From DATNIC01 sp035604635 (GTDB taxonomy: Bacteria; Vulcanimicrobiota; Vulcanimicrobiia; Vulcanimicrobiales; Vulcanimicrobiaceae), in NCBI GenBank assembly GCA_035604635.1, contig DATNIC010000051.1, positions 1 to 27,788 on the forward strand: 27,788 bases of DNA. Direction: 5' to 3'. The notes below the pieces were generated by a model that worked only from the letters and a program-made list of their open reading frames with translations, made no database searches and had not been told where the DNA came from. The number at the start of each line of letters is the position of its first letter. The first letter of the stretch is position 1. Position numbers and translations under genes: made by a program. Below, piece by piece: positions 13,403 to 21,400 of the stretch.

Positions 13403-16012
13403 ATGAAATCTCAAGAACTGCGGGCCGCCTTCGTCGACTACTTCGTGGGCCGGGGGCACAAGCATCTGGCGTCGGCGTCGCTCATCCCCGATGCAATGTC
13501 GACGACCTTATTTACGATCGCCGGGATGGAACAGTTCGTTCCGGTCTTCACGGGCGAGGTGCCGGCACCCGCGCCGCGCGTCGTGACCGTGCAGCGCTGC
13601 CTGCGCGTTGCCGGCGCGAAGAGCGATATCGAGAACGTCGGGCGGACCGGCCGGCACGGGACGTTCCTCGAGATGCTGGGGAACTTCAGTTTCGGCGATT
13701 ACTACAAGGCGGAAGCGATTCGCTTTGCTTGGGAGTACCTGACCGAACGCTTGAAGCTCGATCCGAACAAGCTGTACGTCACCGTCCACGCGAGCGATGA
13801 AGAAGCCGCTGCGTTGTGGGAGCACGAGGTCGGCTTGCCGGCATCGCGCATCAGCTCGTTCGACGACGACAACTTCTGGACCATGGGGGCGACCGGCCCG
13901 TGCGGTCCCTCGACCGAGATCTTCTACGACACCGGGCCGGGGCACGCCAGCGGTCCGGGCGATACCGGACCGAACCTTGGGGACCGCTTCGTCGAGATTT
14001 GGAACGTCGTCTTTCAACAGTACAATCGAGGTGCGGACGGCAAGCTGGCCGACCTTCCGCGCAAAGCGATCGACACGGGCGCGGGATTGGAGCGGATGCT
14101 CGCGGTCGCCAACGGGAAAGCCTCAATGTACGAGACCGATTTGTTCATCGACCTGATCGACGCGCAACCCTCGGTCGAGACGACGCATCTTGGCCCCGCG
14201 GAGCAGCTCGTTCGACGCCGCATCATCGCCGATCACGCACGCGCCGTCACCTTCTTGATCGCCGATGGCGTCTATCCGTCCAACACGGATCGCGGCTACG
14301 TCTTGCGCTTCCTGATCCGGCGGGCCATCCGAAACGGCCGGCTCCTGGGATATCCGCGCGAGTTCATGGCGCAATCGGCCCAGGCCGTCGTCGCTTCCCT
14401 CGAGCACGGCTATCCCGAGTTGCGCTCGCGCTTGAACGACGTGCAAAGTGCGTTGCGCTCGGAAGAGACGAACTTCGTGCGGACGCTCGACCGCGGCAGC
14501 GAACTGCTGGCGCACCTGATCGATGAAGCGATCGTGGACTGCACGATGCTGGTCTCCGGCGAAGACGCTTTCATGCTGCACGATACCTACGGCTTTCCGT
14601 CGGAGCTCACGCGTGAGATCGCCGCCGAAAAAGGCGTCGCGGTCGACATGTCGGGTTTCCAAGAGCACATGGACGAACAGCGTGCGCGAGCGCGCGCCGA
14701 CGCGGCTGCGAAGCGAGCGGTGGTCGCAGTCGCCGACCTGCCCGCAGCGACCAGCGAGTTTTTGGGCTACGGCAGCCTGGAAGCCGACGGCGTCATCGTA
14801 GGTCTAGTGAAGGATCATGTCCCCGTCGGAGCGATTGCGGTGGGCGACGAAGCGCAAGTCATCTTGGATCGCACTTCGTTCTACGCAGAAAAAGGCGGGC
14901 AGGTCGGCGATCACGGCACGATTTCAAACGAGGGTGCGCTCTTCAACGTGACCGACGTGCAGTACGCAGGTGAGGCGATCGCGCATTTCGGTACGCTCGC
15001 GAACGGGACGTTGCGCGTCGGCGATCGTGCCCGCAGTGCGGTCGATCCGCAGTGGCGCGAAGAGATTCGCCGCCATCACACCTCGGCACACTTGCTCCAG
15101 CGCGCGCTGAAGGATGTACTGGGCGATGAAGTCATTCAAGCGGGATCGTGGGTCGGCATCGACCGGATGCGGTTCGATTTTCGCAGCCCGGCCGGCGCGC
15201 TCACACCGGAGCAAAAGCATGCAGTGACCCGACGCGTCAACGAGTTGATCCGCGACGACTACAAGCTCGTTACCGACGAGCTACCGTACGATCAAGCCGT
15301 CGCGAGCGGCGCGATCGTCATGGCAGGGGAAAAATACGATGAGGTCGTCCGCGTCGTCCGCGCTGGACCGTCCGTCGAGTTCTGCGGCGGAACGCACGCC
15401 CACTCGACCGGCGAACTCGGCATGTTCGTGATGCTCGCCGAATCATCGATCGGGAGCGGTCTGCGGCGGATCGAGGCTGTCGTCTCACGTGCTGCCGAGG
15501 CGCTTGTCGAAAAACAGCAAGAGCTCGTGGGGACGCTCTCCGAGTCGCTCTCCGCGCGCCCCGAAGAGCTGTTCGAACGCATCGAGCGGTTGCAGATCGA
15601 ACTGCGTGAGATGCGCAGCGAAGTCGCGGTGCTCCGGGCACGCATGGCGGCCGGCGACGCGCAGTCGTACGTGCAAAACGCCGAAGAGATCGGCGGGAAG
15701 CCGCTCGTCGCCGCGGTCGTTCGCGAAGCGGACGCAGAGGCGCTCAAGAATCTGGGGACCGCGATCCGTTCGCGCTTCAAACGCGGCGTTGTCGCGCTCG
15801 TCGGCGTCGATGGTCAGAGCGTCAGCGTCCTCGTGACTGCGAGCGACGATCTCGTCAAGGCCGGGGTTCACGCGGGAAATCTCGTCAAAGCGGCCGTCGC
15901 GAAAATCGACGGCAAGGGCGGCGGCGCTCCCGGCCAAGCGCAAGGCGGCGGGAAGAACCCCGCCGGAGCAGAGGCGGCTATCGAAGCGATTCGCGCGGCG
16001 CTGGCGGCGTGA
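13403..16012 (+). CDS. alaS: Alanyl-tRNA synthetase
   Basis: 869 residues, the full bacterial length. The class II aminoacylation domain opens with MKSQELRAAFVDYFVGRGHKH and has VQRCLRVAGAKSDIENVGRTGRHGTFLEMLGNFSFGDYYK and NFWTMGATGPCGPSTEIFYD. The editing domain shows the zinc ligands in HHTSAHLL and FCGGTHAHSTGELG. The C-Ala domain ends in the usual glycine-rich GKGGGAPGQAQGGG. It charges tRNA-Ala in the cytoplasm and hydrolyses mischarged Ser/Gly. The 28-base gap after sigB contains TATAAA (13384-13389), too isolated to call a promoter. The stop overlaps the next start (GTGA). Confidence 0.97.
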   Translation: MKSQELRAAFVDYFVGRGHKHLASASLIPDAMSTTLFTIAGMEQFVPVFTGEVPAPAPRVVTVQRCLRVAGAKSDIENVGRTGRHGTFLEMLGNFSFGDYYKAEAIRFAWEYLTERLKLDPNKLYVTVHASDEEAAALWEHEVGLPASRISSFDDDNFWTMGATGPCGPSTEIFYDTGPGHASGPGDTGPNLGDRFVEIWNVVFQQYNRGADGKLADLPRKAIDTGAGLERMLAVANGKASMYETDLFIDLIDAQPSVETTHLGPAEQLVRRRIIADHARAVTFLIADGVYPSNTDRGYVLRFLIRRAIRNGRLLGYPREFMAQSAQAVVASLEHGYPELRSRLNDVQSALRSEETNFVRTLDRGSELLAHLIDEAIVDCTMLVSGEDAFMLHDTYGFPSELTREIAAEKGVAVDMSGFQEHMDEQRARARADAAAKRAVVAVADLPAATSEFLGYGSLEADGVIVGLVKDHVPVGAIAVGDEAQVILDRTSFYAEKGGQVGDHGTISNEGALFNVTDVQYAGEAIAHFGTLANGTLRVGDRARSAVDPQWREEIRRHHTSAHLLQRALKDVLGDEVIQAGSWVGIDRMRFDFRSPAGALTPEQKHAVTRRVNELIRDDYKLVTDELPYDQAVASGAIVMAGEKYDEVVRVVRAGPSVEFCGGTHAHSTGELGMFVMLAESSIGSGLRRIEAVVSRAAEALVEKQQELVGTLSESLSARPEELFERIERLQIELREMRSEVAVLRARMAAGDAQSYVQNAEEIGGKPLVAAVVREADAEALKNLGTAIRSRFKRGVVALVGVDGQSVSVLVTASDDLVKAGVHAGNLVKAAVAKIDGKGGGAPGQAQGGGKNPAGAEAAIEAIRAALAA

Positions 16013-16665
16013 CGCTCCTTCTCATCCTGCTCGCACTTGCGACTCCTCGACCGGCGCTTGCCGCGCTTCCGCCGGAAGTCGTGCTCGTTCGGTATGTCCA
16101 GGCGCTGGAGGCGGTCCCGCTCCCGAAGACGCTTTCCTTTCAATACACGATAGAACAACTGGGTGGGCGCGACATCGATCAGACCCATCGCGTTTACAGG
16201 AGCGGGACGAATGAGCGTGACGAGACGCTCGTCGTCGACGGCGAGAAGGTCGTCCCGCCGCAAGTCCGGATCTTTCACGGGCGACCCGACCGCTACGCGC
16301 TCACGAACATCGCGCCGCGCCCTTACGCTTACGATTTCACGTACGTCGGGCCGCGTTCGGAGGGCCTCCGCGTCGAATACGTTTTCCGGACGACTCCCAA
16401 AACGCCGGGTCCGTTCAGCGTCACCGAGGTCACGATCGACGGGCTGAAGTTCCTTCCGGTCAGCGTGCAATTTCAAACCGCGCTGGGCGGTGTTGTCGGC
16501 AGCGGCTCGATCACCTACGGTCCGAGCGGACGGTATTGGGTCCCGCTCGCGGTCAACGCGACCGCGCGCGACGTGACGCGCACGGTGCGCGAGCGGATCG
16601 TTTTCTCGGCGTACGGCTTTCCGCCGAAGTTGCCGCCGGGGACGTTCGGCGCTTCCCCGCAATGA
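16009..16665 (+). CDS. Secreted protein of unknown function
   Basis: 218 residues from GTG 16009, which overlaps the alaS stop as GTGA. The first residues MTLLLILLALATPRPALA form a short, hydrophobic signal peptide with an A-L-A cleavage site near residue 18. The mature part alternates polar and hydrophobic residues in a beta-rich way (FQYTIEQLGG, THRVYRSGTNERDETLVVDGEKV, YDFTYVGP, VEYVFRTTPKTPGPFSVTEVTIDG). This might fit a LolA/LolB-like outer-membrane lipoprotein-sorting fold, but I see no decisive motif and no lipobox. It is probably periplasmic. It overlaps the next gene by ATGA, so the two may be expressed together. Confidence 0.7.
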   Translation: MTLLLILLALATPRPALAALPPEVVLVRYVQALEAVPLPKTLSFQYTIEQLGGRDIDQTHRVYRSGTNERDETLVVDGEKVVPPQVRIFHGRPDRYALTNIAPRPYAYDFTYVGPRSEGLRVEYVFRTTPKTPGPFSVTEVTIDGLKFLPVSVQFQTALGGVVGSGSITYGPSGRYWVPLAVNATARDVTRTVRERIVFSAYGFPPKLPPGTFGASPQ

Positions 16666-17492
16666 ACGAGTTATGCCTCGCGAACCTCACGGTCGGCGAC
16701 GCCGGCCCCCTCGAATTGATCGATGCAGCCGCGGCGGGCGGTTTCGATTCGGTCAACCTGTGGCTGGTCGAACCCCCCGCGATGGCGCACTTCGCGCATT
16801 TCAAGCACGAAGTCACGCCGGTCGTCGCCAATCGCCCGCTGATCGATGCGATTCGCAGGCGTTGTGAAGAGCGGGGCGTGCGCGTTTTCACCGCATCGGC
16901 GAGTTGGCTCGGCCCGACCTTCGATGAGGCATCGATCGTTCCGGTCATGGAGACGCTGGTCGCACTGGGTGCCCGATCGATCTCGCTCGTTTGCTGGGAT
17001 CCCGATCGCGAGCGGTTCCTCGCGCACTTCCGCGCCGTTTGCGCGGCTGCGGCGCGGCATGCCCTCGACGTTCACCTCGAATTCATGGAGTACGCCGCCC
17101 TGAAGACGCTCGACGAAGCGCGCGACTTCATCCGGCTTGCGGCACAGCCGAACGCGCGCATCATCGTCGATGCGCTCCACCTGGACCGGTCCGGCGGGAC
17201 CCCGGCCGGCGTGCAAACGCTCGAGCCGCGGACGATCGCGTCGGTGCAGCTCTGCGACGCGCCAAAGGTTCGCCCAGCCGCGCATGCGTTGCGGGACGAG
17301 TCGGTGAACGCTCGGCTTCTGCCCGGCGAGGGCGAGCTTCCGCTCTTTGCGCTGATGGATGCGTTGCCCAAAGACGTCGTCATCGAGCTTGAGACGCCGG
17401 ACGCGTCGCTTGCCCATTTGACCGTCGCCGAGCGTGCCGTACGATGCGGCGGCGCGACGCGGCGATTTCTAGAGCGCTACCATGCCCGCTAG
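16662..17492 (+). CDS. Sugar phosphate isomerase/epimerase-like TIM barrel protein
   Basis: 276 residues, AP-endonuclease-2/xylose-isomerase-like fold. The barrel strands show the metal-ligand pattern of the family: HLEFMEY (Glu 140), IIVDALHLDRSGG (Asp 170 and His 173), a VQLCDAP strand, and a final VIELETPD glutamate. LLPGEGELPLFALMDAL is the usual loop that precedes the last ligand. Members include inosose dehydratase, hydroxypyruvate isomerase and various ketose epimerases, and the sequence alone does not separate them. The start at ATG 16662 overlaps the previous stop. Its stop overlaps by four bases (CTAG) the stop of the convergent substrate-binding protein. Confidence 0.8.
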   Translation: MNELCLANLTVGDAGPLELIDAAAAGGFDSVNLWLVEPPAMAHFAHFKHEVTPVVANRPLIDAIRRRCEERGVRVFTASASWLGPTFDEASIVPVMETLVALGARSISLVCWDPDRERFLAHFRAVCAAAARHALDVHLEFMEYAALKTLDEARDFIRLAAQPNARIIVDALHLDRSGGTPAGVQTLEPRTIASVQLCDAPKVRPAAHALRDESVNARLLPGEGELPLFALMDALPKDVVIELETPDASLAHLTVAERAVRCGGATRRFLERYHAR

Positions 17493-18460
17493 ACCTTCAC
17501 GATCAGGTCGCTCGCATTGAACGAACGCGCGAGCGCCTTGTATTTCGTGCCGGCATCGAGGACCGGCTGAATGAGCCGAGGATCGCAGGACGTCGCGTAG
17601 CTCGAGCGCCGCATCCCGCGGACGCGGTCGAGATCGTACTTTGCGTACTTGGCGAGAATCGCCATCGAGTCGTCGCGGTGCGCGTTCGCCCAACGCTGCG
17701 TCTCGTAGACGGCCGCGACGAAGCGCTTCGCTGCGTCGGGATTCTTCGCGAGCCAATCCTTCGTCGTAAACCAGTCGCTGATGAGGAATTGCTTGGCAAT
17801 CGAATCGTACGGTTTCGCGATCGGCTGGACTACCGCAGATCCGGCGGTGAGCTGCGGCTCGCCGAGGTGCGCCGCGTCGATCGTCCCGCGAGCGATCGCA
17901 TCGGCGTGCGCCGAGAGCGGCAGTTCGACGAAGTGGACCTTCGCAAGATCGGCGCCGTTCTCGACGAGCCAAGCGCGGACGGCAGTCGCCGTCAACGCGA
18001 TGAGCGCCGGGACGGCGATCGTCTTGCCCTCGAGGTCCTTGGCCGTCTTGATCGGCGAATTCTTGGCGACGACGAGCAGCGTCGTCGGCGCGTTGGTGTT
18101 GTAGAGCGATCCACCGGCGATGATCGCGAACGGGAGTCCCCGCATCGCGCCGTTGGCCAGTTCGGTCGCTTCGCCGACACCGACGTCGAGGCTTCCACCG
18201 GCAGCGGCTTCGGCCTGCGCTGAGCCGTTGTTGAACTGCAGCATCTGCACGTTGAGTCCGGCGCGGCTAAAGAACCCCATGTCCAGCGCGTAGTAGCCCA
18301 TCCCGAACGTGTCGGAGGTCAAACCGCCGACGCGAATCGCCGGCGCCTGCGCGCGAACGATCGCCGGAAACGCAAGCGTCGACGCTCCCGCGGCGAGCGC
18401 GGCGATCGCGTTAGAGCGCTTGACCCGTGGTGTCGGCGCGTGAGTCGGCGAGGTGCGCAT
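17489..18460 (-). CDS. ABC transporter substrate-binding protein, NMT1/SsuA-like
   Basis: 323 residues from ATG 18460. After a short tail the region KRSNAIAALAAGASTLAFPAIVRAQA is a signal peptide with an A-Q-A end. The mature part IRVGGLTSDTFGMGYYALDMGFFSRAGLNVQML, then GGSLDVGVGEATELANGAMRGLPFAII and KTAKDLEGKTIAVPALIALTATAVRAWL, follow the nitrate/sulfonate/thiamine-precursor binding family (NMT1/SsuA/TauA). It would bind a small solute in the periplasm. No permease or ATPase gene is adjacent, so it is an orphan. The start is uncertain: ATG 18460 overlaps the phosphatase gene by 50 bases, while a shorter protein beginning just before KRSN would have a more typical n-region but only a GTC codon there. 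Confidence 0.8.
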   Translation of the reverse strand: MRTSPTHAPTPRVKRSNAIAALAAGASTLAFPAIVRAQAPAIRVGGLTSDTFGMGYYALDMGFFSRAGLNVQMLQFNNGSAQAEAAAGGSLDVGVGEATELANGAMRGLPFAIIAGGSLYNTNAPTTLLVVAKNSPIKTAKDLEGKTIAVPALIALTATAVRAWLVENGADLAKVHFVELPLSAHADAIARGTIDAAHLGEPQLTAGSAVVQPIAKPYDSIAKQFLISDWFTTKDWLAKNPDAAKRFVAAVYETQRWANAHRDDSMAILAKYAKYDLDRVRGMRRSSYATSCDPRLIQPVLDAGTKYKALARSFNASDLIVKV

Positions 18461-19040
18461 TGACGCAGGGCTCGATGAGGCGCCAAGCGCGATCGACATC
18501 GAAGACGGCGTAGGCTGCATTTTCGACCGGCATCTTCCAAAAGTCATCGAGCGGCCCTCCGGTTTGGGCAAGGAGCGCGACACGGACGATCGCGTCGTGG
18601 GTCACGACGAGCGTTTCCCGCGAGGCGTCGAATCGCTCGGCAAACTCGCGCCAACGCGCTTGCACGTCCAGGAGCGTCTCGCCTCCCTCGAAAGCGACGT
18701 GCGCCGGATCTTGACGCCAGGTGCGATAGCGGTCCGGATCGTTCGCGGCGATTTCGTCGCGAAGCCGTCCTTCCCACGTGCCGTGGGCGATCTCGATCAA
18801 CCGCTCGTCGGTCTCGACCTCGAGATCGAGCGCATCGCCGACGAACTTGGCCGTTGCGTGACAACGCAGCAGCGGACTCGAAACGATTCGTTTCAGCGTC
18901 CGCGTTTGCGCGAAGGCGTCCGCGAGCGCAATCCCTTGTCGGACGCCGAGCCCGGAGAGCGCGGATTCGCGGCGTCCCTGATAGCGCCCGGCGAGATTCC
19001 AGGTTGTCTCGCCATGACGCGCGACATAAACCCTAGCCAT
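18411..19040 (-). CDS. Histidine phosphatase superfamily protein (phosphoglycerate mutase-like)
   Basis: 209 residues. VYVARHGETTWNLAGRYQG is the RHG catalytic motif with the phosphorylated His 9. SSPLLRCHATAKFV carries the second Arg, EIAHGTWEGR the acidic region, and VVTHDAIVR the second catalytic His. Family members include cofactor-dependent phosphoglycerate mutases, CobC and broad-range phosphatases, and the sequence does not decide. Its place 12 bases after a hydrolase gene and downstream of serA makes a role around phosphoserine conceivable: PSP-type enzymes of this family dephosphorylate phosphoserine. I infer this only from context. The 3' end overlaps the start of the substrate-binding protein gene. 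Confidence 0.85.
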   Translation of the reverse strand: MARVYVARHGETTWNLAGRYQGRRESALSGLGVRQGIALADAFAQTRTLKRIVSSPLLRCHATAKFVGDALDLEVETDERLIEIAHGTWEGRLRDEIAANDPDRYRTWRQDPAHVAFEGGETLLDVQARWREFAERFDASRETLVVTHDAIVRVALLAQTGGPLDDFWKMPVENAAYAVFDVDRAWRLIEPCVNAHLADSRADTTGQAL

Positions 19041-19052
19041 TTGGCACGTACT

Positions 19053-19757
19053 TTAAGCGACTTCTTCGAGAATCCGGGCTAGGCGGTCCGGCGCATCAAC
19101 CATGACGTCATGCCCGCTCTCGACTTCGAAGACGCGCCACGATGGGTCACGCTTGAGCCGATCGTAGCTTGCGCGGAAAGCGGGCGAATCGTAGATCGTA
19201 GCGCGGATGTACGTCTTCTTCAGGATACGGTCGCGCGCGCCGCTGAGAGCAATCGGATCGACGAACGTCGCGTACGGGTGCGGGAGACACAAATTATCGA
19301 CCCACGCGCGATCAGCTTCGTCGATGACCTTGAAAACTGCCGCGGGGATCGGTGTGATCCAGCGTCCGTCCTGCGAGAGATGCTCGTTCCAACGTGCGAC
19401 CGAGGCTGCCGGGACGACGTCGCGCATCGTCTGACCGTTTTCCGGGACGAACGCGTCGAGAAAGACAATCGAACGGGTCGCCTTCTCAATTTTTTCGGCG
19501 ACCCCGGAGATAACGATCCCGCCGTAGGAGTGGCCGACCAGGACGATGTCGTCGAGCCGCTCCCAACGCACGAGGTTGACGATGTCGTCGATGTGAGTCG
19601 AAAGGCGAATCTCTCGATCGGCCAGGTGCGAGCGTTCGCCCAGACCGGTCAGCGTCGGCGCGAAGACGCGGTGGCCGCGTGCGACGAGGCGATCGGCGAC
19701 GCGGCGCCAGCACCAGCCGCCGTGCCAGGCGCCGTGCACCAGCACGAACGTCGCCAT
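19053..19757 (-). CDS. Alpha/beta hydrolase (esterase family)
   Basis: 234 residues, a complete small alpha/beta hydrolase. FVLVHGAWHGGWCWRRV is the oxyanion-hole segment of the plant-esterase-like group (pyrethroid/methyl-salicylate hydrolase type). VGHSYGGIV holds the nucleophile Ser, and VESGHDVMVDAPDRLARIL the catalytic His. There is no signal peptide, so it is cytoplasmic. The substrate is unknown. Its ATG shares one base with the serA stop (TAATG), so translation is coupled to serA, yet no link to serine synthesis is evident. Confidence 0.87.
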   Translation of the reverse strand: MATFVLVHGAWHGGWCWRRVADRLVARGHRVFAPTLTGLGERSHLADREIRLSTHIDDIVNLVRWERLDDIVLVGHSYGGIVISGVAEKIEKATRSIVFLDAFVPENGQTMRDVVPAASVARWNEHLSQDGRWITPIPAAVFKVIDEADRAWVDNLCLPHPYATFVDPIALSGARDRILKKTYIRATIYDSPAFRASYDRLKRDPSWRVFEVESGHDVMVDAPDRLARILEEVA

Positions 19758-21352
19758 TAGACGGTCAGCGAACGGACGGAGCTGATCCCCGGGGCTGCGC
19801 GCAAAGCGTCGAGCGTCGACTGCTCGACGGGCTTGTCGATGGTGAGGACCATGATCGCCTTCCCGCCGATCTCGTTCCGCGAGACTTGCATCTGCGCGAT
19901 GTTGACCTTCGCATCGCCGAGGATCGTCCCGACCTTGCCGATGATCCCAGGGACGTCGGCATGCTGGGTGATCAGCATCGCGCCGTTCGGTATCGCGTCG
20001 ATCTCGTAGCCGTCGGCCTCGACGATGCGTGGGCTTCCGTTGACGTCGGTCCCGGTCACGGTCGTCTCACCGCCCTTGATTTGCAGCGAGGCGGCGTACT
20101 GGTTCGCGTTGGGTTCGCGGCGCGGCTCGACGCGGACGCCGAGCTCCTGCGCGATCGTCTGAGCGTTGACGACGGTGACGCGGCGGTCGGTTGTCGTTTG
20201 CAGCAGCCCGGAGAGGAAGGCGGTGATGACGGGCTCCGCCGGCAGCTCGGCGATCGCGCCTTGCATCGCGAGCGTAAACGTCGGGAGCTGCGTTTGGGTC
20301 GCGAATTGCGGATAGAACTTGCCCATCCGGTACGCGACGTCGATGAACGGCCGAAGCCGGGCGGCGTCAGGGCCTTGCGCGACCGGCGCGTTCACCACGC
20401 CCGTCGCCGGGCCGCCCGCGAGGACGCGGGCGACGTCCTCGGCGAGTTCGGTCGCGATGCGCGCGAGTGCTTCGTGCGTCGAGCCCCCGAGGTGCGGCGT
20501 TGCGTACACCTTCGGATGCTTGTGCAGTTTTGAGCCGCTTCCGTCCGGCGGCGGCGGCTCGACGGCGACGACGTCGATGCCTGCGCCGGCGATCGTCCCG
20601 GCGTCGAGCGCTTTGAGCAGATCCTCTTCGACGATCACGCCGCCACGCGCGCAGTTAATGAGGTATGCGTGCTTCCGCATCAGCGCGATCCTGCCGCCAT
20701 CGATCATGCCGCGGGTCTTGCTCGTGAGCGGGACGTGGAGCGTTACCAGATCGGACGAAGCGAGAAGTTCGTCGAGTTCGACCAGTTTGGCGCCGAACGC
20801 GTCGGCGCGCGCCGGCGAGATGAACGGATCGTGCGCGAGCAGCGTCATCCCGAACGCCTTCGCGCGCAGCGCGATGTTGCCGCCGATTCGTCCGAGTCCA
20901 ACGATGCCGAGCGTTTTGCCGTACAGCTCTGTTCCGACGAGCTTTTGTCGAATCCAACGGCCGTCGCGCAGCGACTGCACCGCATCGGGCGTGTGACGCA
21001 GCAGTGAGAGCATCAGCGCGAAGGTTTGCTCCGTCGCCGCGATCGTGTTGGCGTCGGGCGTGTTGAGGACGATGACGCCCGCGTTGGTCGCGGCATCGAC
21101 GTCAATCGCGTCGACGCCGACCCCGGCACGCGCGACGACCATCAAGTGCGGCCCGGCCGCGAGGAGCTCACGATCGACGCGCGTCTCCGAGCGGACGATG
21201 AGGCCGTCGGCTTCGGCGAGCGCCTCCATGAGCTCCGCTCGCGTGGAGCCGACTCGCGAGGCGATCTCGATGCCGCTGCTACGCAGCACGTCGAGGCCGA
21301 TATCGGCAAAAGGCTCGGCGACGACGACGCGCCGCGGTTTCTCGGTCAGAAT
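19757..21352 (-). CDS. serA: D-3-phosphoglycerate dehydrogenase, long (ACT-containing) form
   Basis: NAD-dependent first enzyme of serine synthesis. The nucleotide-binding motif is LGIVGLGRIGGNIALRAKAFGM. The catalytic residues lie in NCARGGVI (Arg), VVAVEPPPPD (Glu) and ATPHLGGSTHEAL (His). The C terminus carries the intervening ASB domain and an ACT domain (GAMLITQHADVPGIIGKVGTILG). The canonical GTG at 21289 would begin at MLRSSGIEI and lose the first beta strand. The frame upstream reads LTEKPRRVVVAEPFADIGLD, which is the normal SerA start, but contains no ATG, GTG or TTG back to a stop. I therefore place the start at ATT 21352, nine bases after GGGAG (21362-21366); CTG 21349 is the alternative. 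The length is then 531 residues, normal for this form. Confidence 0.92.
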   Translation of the reverse strand: MLTEKPRRVVVAEPFADIGLDVLRSSGIEIASRVGSTRAELMEALAEADGLIVRSETRVDRELLAAGPHLMVVARAGVGVDAIDVDAATNAGVIVLNTPDANTIAATEQTFALMLSLLRHTPDAVQSLRDGRWIRQKLVGTELYGKTLGIVGLGRIGGNIALRAKAFGMTLLAHDPFISPARADAFGAKLVELDELLASSDLVTLHVPLTSKTRGMIDGGRIALMRKHAYLINCARGGVIVEEDLLKALDAGTIAGAGIDVVAVEPPPPDGSGSKLHKHPKVYATPHLGGSTHEALARIATELAEDVARVLAGGPATGVVNAPVAQGPDAARLRPFIDVAYRMGKFYPQFATQTQLPTFTLAMQGAIAELPAEPVITAFLSGLLQTTTDRRVTVVNAQTIAQELGVRVEPRREPNANQYAASLQIKGGETTVTGTDVNGSPRIVEADGYEIDAIPNGAMLITQHADVPGIIGKVGTILGDAKVNIAQMQVSRNEIGGKAIMVLTIDKPVEQSTLDALRAAPGISSVRSLTV

Positions 21353-21400
21353 CGGAACAGGCTCCCTTTGGCGTTCAAGTGAATTTGCAGGCCGTTGTCA

